Shown here: piece by piece, positions 60,427 through 64,000 of the stretch
Layout of the letters: every line of letters starts with the position of its first letter
Position numbering within the stretch: the first letter of the stretch is position 1
Source: Montifringilla adamsi
Lineage: Eukaryota; Chordata; Aves; Passeriformes; Passeridae
Assembly (NCBI GenBank): GCA_017590115.1
Contig: JAGGNK010008226.1
Span: 6,461,283-6,525,282 of the forward strand
Direction: 5' to 3'
DNA length: 64,000 bases
Translations under genes and position numbers: made by a program
Notes under the pieces: model-generated
Told to the model about the DNA's origin: nothing
Databases searched by the model: none
Seen by the model: the letters and a program-made list of their open reading frames with translations, nothing else

Positions 60427-60427
<1 letters not shown>

Positions 60428-61985
60428 TTTGTTTGGTTTTTTCTCCCCAACTAAAAGCTGAAGAAAAGTTGCTTATAAAAGCCTCTATTTTTGGACAGAG
60501 AAAATATCAGGTTAAAAAAAAAAAACAAAAACCAAAACCCCAAACCACCCCCAATGCCCTCCCAAAAAAAACTAATTACAAAGAACAGTGAAGACAAGGA
60601 AAGCTGCATTTGTACCTGGAGCTTAAAAACAGCAACTGAAAGAATGCAAAGTGTGTGAGTTTGAATATAAGCACACAGCACAGAAGTGCTGAGTAACCCA
60701 GAGCGCTGCTTAAATTTTAAAAAGGGATCTTGATATCTCAGGCATCTCAAAATTAGGATGGGATTAAGATACATCAGAGGATAATATGGAAAAAAATAAA
60801 GCCAGTCTAAATTACCTTGACAAGACCAGGGTGACAAAGGAACAGAGCCAGAAATCAAAGAAAATATAAATAAATAAAACAGAGCAGTGCCTCCACATCT
60901 CCCTAAACTCATCCCAAACGAGCAGAACTACTCTAGGAACTGGTATTTTCCCAGAATGGGGAACATTACTACAAAATACTGACACTAAATGAGTTGGGAG
61001 TCATCAGCAAGTCAAAAAAAGAAGTAATAGGGTAGAGATTCCCTAAAATGACAAAATTCAGAAGATGCATAGGAAGAGGTATGAGGAGATGTGAAGTTCC
61101 TGGGTACATTAAAATAGAATTCTTCTGCAAAAGTGTAATTAAATCTTGAATCTCAATGACCATAATCAGGATAATGAAGTAACTGATGATCTACAACAAA
61201 ATCCTACCCTCCCCAAAGAGTAAATTGATCAAATCACTCCATGACACCATTATTTTAGCATGTATAAACTGCAAAAACCATTAGAAATTTCCTTTGAATT
61301 CCTTGAAGGAGTTTATAGCTGCAGCCCCCTTTGTTGTATTTTTACAGAGGAATTCTCTAAATGAACAAAACAGAAACAAGTTTATTTAAGCCAAACCAAC
61401 ATGGACTGGTCTGAGGAGGAAATCTCTGCTCTAAAATAAAAATTAGGTTGTTTATTGAAACACAAAGCAGCACATGCAAGGTTTTTGCTCATCCCATGTT
61501 ACAGGAGAATGTTTTAGAGGGAAAGGTCGTAAGTTTCACACTCCTTATTGATGTTGGGAAACAATGACAGATTTATTGTAAAGATTTGTCAGCAGCAGCA
61601 GTGAGGTCACTGTGCTCCAAGAAAGAGAAAATGTTCATTTACCTGTAACCCCACCCCAGTGAAACCTTCCTTACCCAACCCTTTGGCTGGACAAAACATG
61701 CATTTACCTCATAAAGCTCCAATTGTGCATCAGTGTTCAGCTAATTGGAGGTTTGCTGTCATTAATTTAGATAATATACATTCATCTCACACAAATAGCT
61801 TCTAGCAGCTTCTTTAATTTAACCTTTCTTTTGGCCTCCTTTTTTCACTGTCACACAACCAGCAATTGAGAGCTCACAAATGACCTCCTGTGCCACAGCC
61901 CTGCCATAACAATCCAGGGGAGGAATTTCATAAAACAGATTAAATTCTACAGCGTTGGCTTTGATGAATTGGTAGAATTTGTTAC

Positions 61986-62074
61986 CTGCAGCTACTCAGA
62001 GTTAATCTTTGATTTTTTAGCTGAGTGTTGGAAAGAGTAAACCAGGGACACGTCGTAGTTTTGACACTTCATGG
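61986..62074 (-). other. exon-like segment, unassigned
   Basis: On the minus strand a good acceptor (ctctatttccatttcag) is followed by CCATGAAGTG and, 89 bp later, a donor CTGCAG|gtaaca. The ATG has a purine at -3 and opens 26 codons including KCQNYDVSLVYSFQ, but a TAG falls six bases before the donor. CpGs are retained ('ctacgacgtgtccc'). It could be a 5' UTR exon of C10orf90 with a short upstream frame, or chance. Confidence 0.25.
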
Positions 62075-62637
62075 CTGAAATGGAAATAGAGCCACAGCAT
62101 CCACAGCAGCAAAACCTTTACAGATTTTTGCCTTTTATCTCTCTAATTTCACTGGTTAAAACAATATCTGAGGAGGGACCTCCCATGACAAAAGCATTTC
62201 TGTATAAATTTTGAGATGATTACAATTATTCTATAATGATTATTCCCCTTCCTGCCTGGTGTCACATCACAAAGAAGCAGTGCTGAGGATCATCTTCCCA
62301 CAAAGCTTCAAAGGTGGCAAATGATCCCAAGGTGAAAAATGAGCTCCAGCACAGCAAATCACCCAAAATATTTTGTTCAACGTTAAATTATTATTCACCA
62401 TTTAAATTAAGGATTGCAAGGGAAATTCATTCTGAGCCTTTTCCATTTCCCTCACTCACAATTTGGCTAATGAACCAAGAAAGCAATTAGTGAAACATCT
62501 CAATTTATAGCAGGTTGAGGTAATCTTTAGCCAGGGCACAGTTAAAACTCCTGCACTGTGAAAAGGAGACTTTTCATCCCCTGAAGCAGCTCTGGGGACT
62601 TAATGAGAGCATCAGCAATGGCACCATTTGTCATTTC

Positions 62638-62778
62638 TGGCTGCCCCTGGATCCCTGGAAGTGCCCAAGGCCAAGTTGGACACTGGGGCTTGGAGCACCT
62701 GGGACAGTGGAAGGTGTCCCTGCCATGGCTGGAGTGGCACTGGGTGGGATTTAAGGTCCCTTCCAGCTCAAACCATGG
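62638..62778 (+). mobile_element. CR1 LINE 3' fragment
   Basis: 'ggctgcccctggatccctgg', 'ttggacactggggcttggag', 'gacagtggaaggtgtccctg', ending 'aaggtcccttccagctcaaa' and 'ccatgg'. Confidence 0.95.
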
Positions 62779-64000
62779 GAGCACAGCAGGGATTTCCACA
62801 AGATATGGAATTTTTTCAGGCATTTATCCCATTTTGAGGCATTTATGCAGCTCAGTTGAACACTCCCACACAACATCTGGGAGCAACTCATCCAAGGTTC
62901 CACAGCACTGTGCTGGGCACTTCCCAGTTCCCCAGCTTTAGAGGGATTTCACTTCTGTGGGACAGCACTTCCATGGATCATCCCGTGCTGATCCTTTGTT
63001 GCAGTAAGGTAGAAAAGTTATTTTTAAAAGTGTTATAAAATCAGCCCTGCTCTGGCTGGTCTGTCATTTCTTCTAAGCCAAGCAAGCACTTTGCAAGTTC
63101 CCATGTGGAAGCAGTCCTGGTTTGAGCAGCTCATTAACATAGAAATATATTCCTGGGTAAAAAACAGCCAGAACCTGTATAAACTGCTTTTACACCTTAG
63201 ATAAAAAAATGAAAACTATCTCTCACGAACAATTTTTCCTGCATGTACACACCAAGAGTCTGAGTGACCAATCAACACAGAATAACGACTTGTTATTAAC
63301 CAATAAAGTAATTGGCAAGAAAACTACTGAACAACTGGAGTCCCACACGAGGTCAGTGAAAAAGGAGTTATGTGAATAAAGAATAAAAAATAAAGAATGG
63401 CCTTTTTTCCACCATGAAGAAAATGTGATTTATTTCCATAATTCTTCTGTGCCATCCCAGTGGGAAAAGGGGAGAAGCAAAAGAAGGGGAGCACTTCCAT
63501 GGGTGGTGGAGCCTGCCTGACTCCTGCAGAGTTAATAAATTCCAGAGCAGGACACAAGTCAGGAATTGTACATGGACACACTCAGATCACCACCAAAATG
63601 CAAGAAATAATTTGATATTCTCAAACATTATTGAGCTGCAATCAACAAATCACTCACAAAAGAAACCAGGACTTGTGAACAGCTTAATGCAAATAACTTT
63701 TCAGCACAAAAAACAGGAAATAAGGAAAACAAGGCTGCATAAGGAGAAGGATACATAATGGAAAATACAGTGGAAATAACACAACTTTGTGGCGTGCTGC
63801 AGTATTTTACGCAGTAATGATTTGTGTCTGTAAAATTTTAAGGGGACCTGAGTATATTAGGTATATTTGTTTTTTTAAGACTTTATGATAAGGCTTTATG
63901 ATAGATACTCCTATAGCAAGGATTTGGGGATGGGCAATAAACATGGAAGTGGGTTTTTTGGTTTTTTTTTTTAATTCAGTGCATCAATAACCACAACTTG

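Larger units (their letters stand above)
45121..64000 (-). other. C10orf90: presumed upstream intron(s) of C10orf90
   Basis: The 5' coding exon(s) of C10orf90 should lie at or beyond this region, since about 90 residues are missing relative to the usual 699-residue human protein. I found no exon here that leaves phase 1 convincingly. Contents: four CR1 insertions (one of them split), LTR-like pieces, several minisatellites, homopolymer runs (30 A at 47517-47546, 21 T at 55023-55043, 52 T at 60375-60426) and candidate regulatory segments. Stretches such as 49500-52700 and 59600-62000 are otherwise featureless. Confidence 0.5.

Overview
The window looks like a bird genome, most probably a songbird. 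About twenty fragments of CR1 LINEs are scattered on both strands. Many carry the 3' end typical of songbird CR1: a stretch naming the Met-Ala-Met-Ala-like 'tgccatggcagggacacc' block, and a tail like 'ccttccaacccaaaccattc'. There are also LTR-like elements, simple repeats and long introns. No bacterial or phage-like organisation is present. The species call is an inference from repeat style only.

Two protein-coding genes are supported, both on the minus strand and head to tail. At the left edge (53-179) is a CpG-rich first coding exon with a leucine-rich signal peptide, ending in a good splice donor in phase 1. It is called ADAM12 from its signal peptide ending and from synteny. From 13862 to at least 45120 lies C10orf90 (FATS), recognised by conserved blocks in its large central exon and by the C-terminal ALMS motif. 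Seven consecutive coding exons can be read with canonical GT/AG sites, and all six junctions agree in phase. They give a 606-residue C-terminal fragment ending in a stop codon. Human chromosome 10q26 has the same ADAM12 - C10orf90 order and orientation, which supports both calls.

Layout: 1-52 start of ADAM12 intron 1; 53-179 ADAM12 exon 1; 180-about 430 its presumed 5' UTR and promoter; about 430-13009 intergenic, with a (CCAT)n array and five CR1 fragments; 13010-13861 probable C10orf90 3' UTR; 13862-45120 C10orf90 coding exons and introns; 45121-64000 presumably the upstream intron(s) of C10orf90. The 5' coding exon(s) were not identified there. Two exon-like segments (48797-49048 and 61986-62074) remain unassigned.

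Structure beyond genes: a 458-bp LTR-like repeat occurs twice in opposite orientation, 28 kb apart, inside C10orf90 introns. A second LTR-like pair, also inverted, carries a hugely expanded GAA-type tract. A CR1 is split by an LTR-like insertion. There are minisatellites with 15-, 25/26- and 39-bp periods. Several CpG-retaining unique segments look like conserved noncoding elements. I see no previously undescribed gene system. The most informative items are the exon-resolved C10orf90 locus, the inverted repeat pairs and the candidate enhancers.
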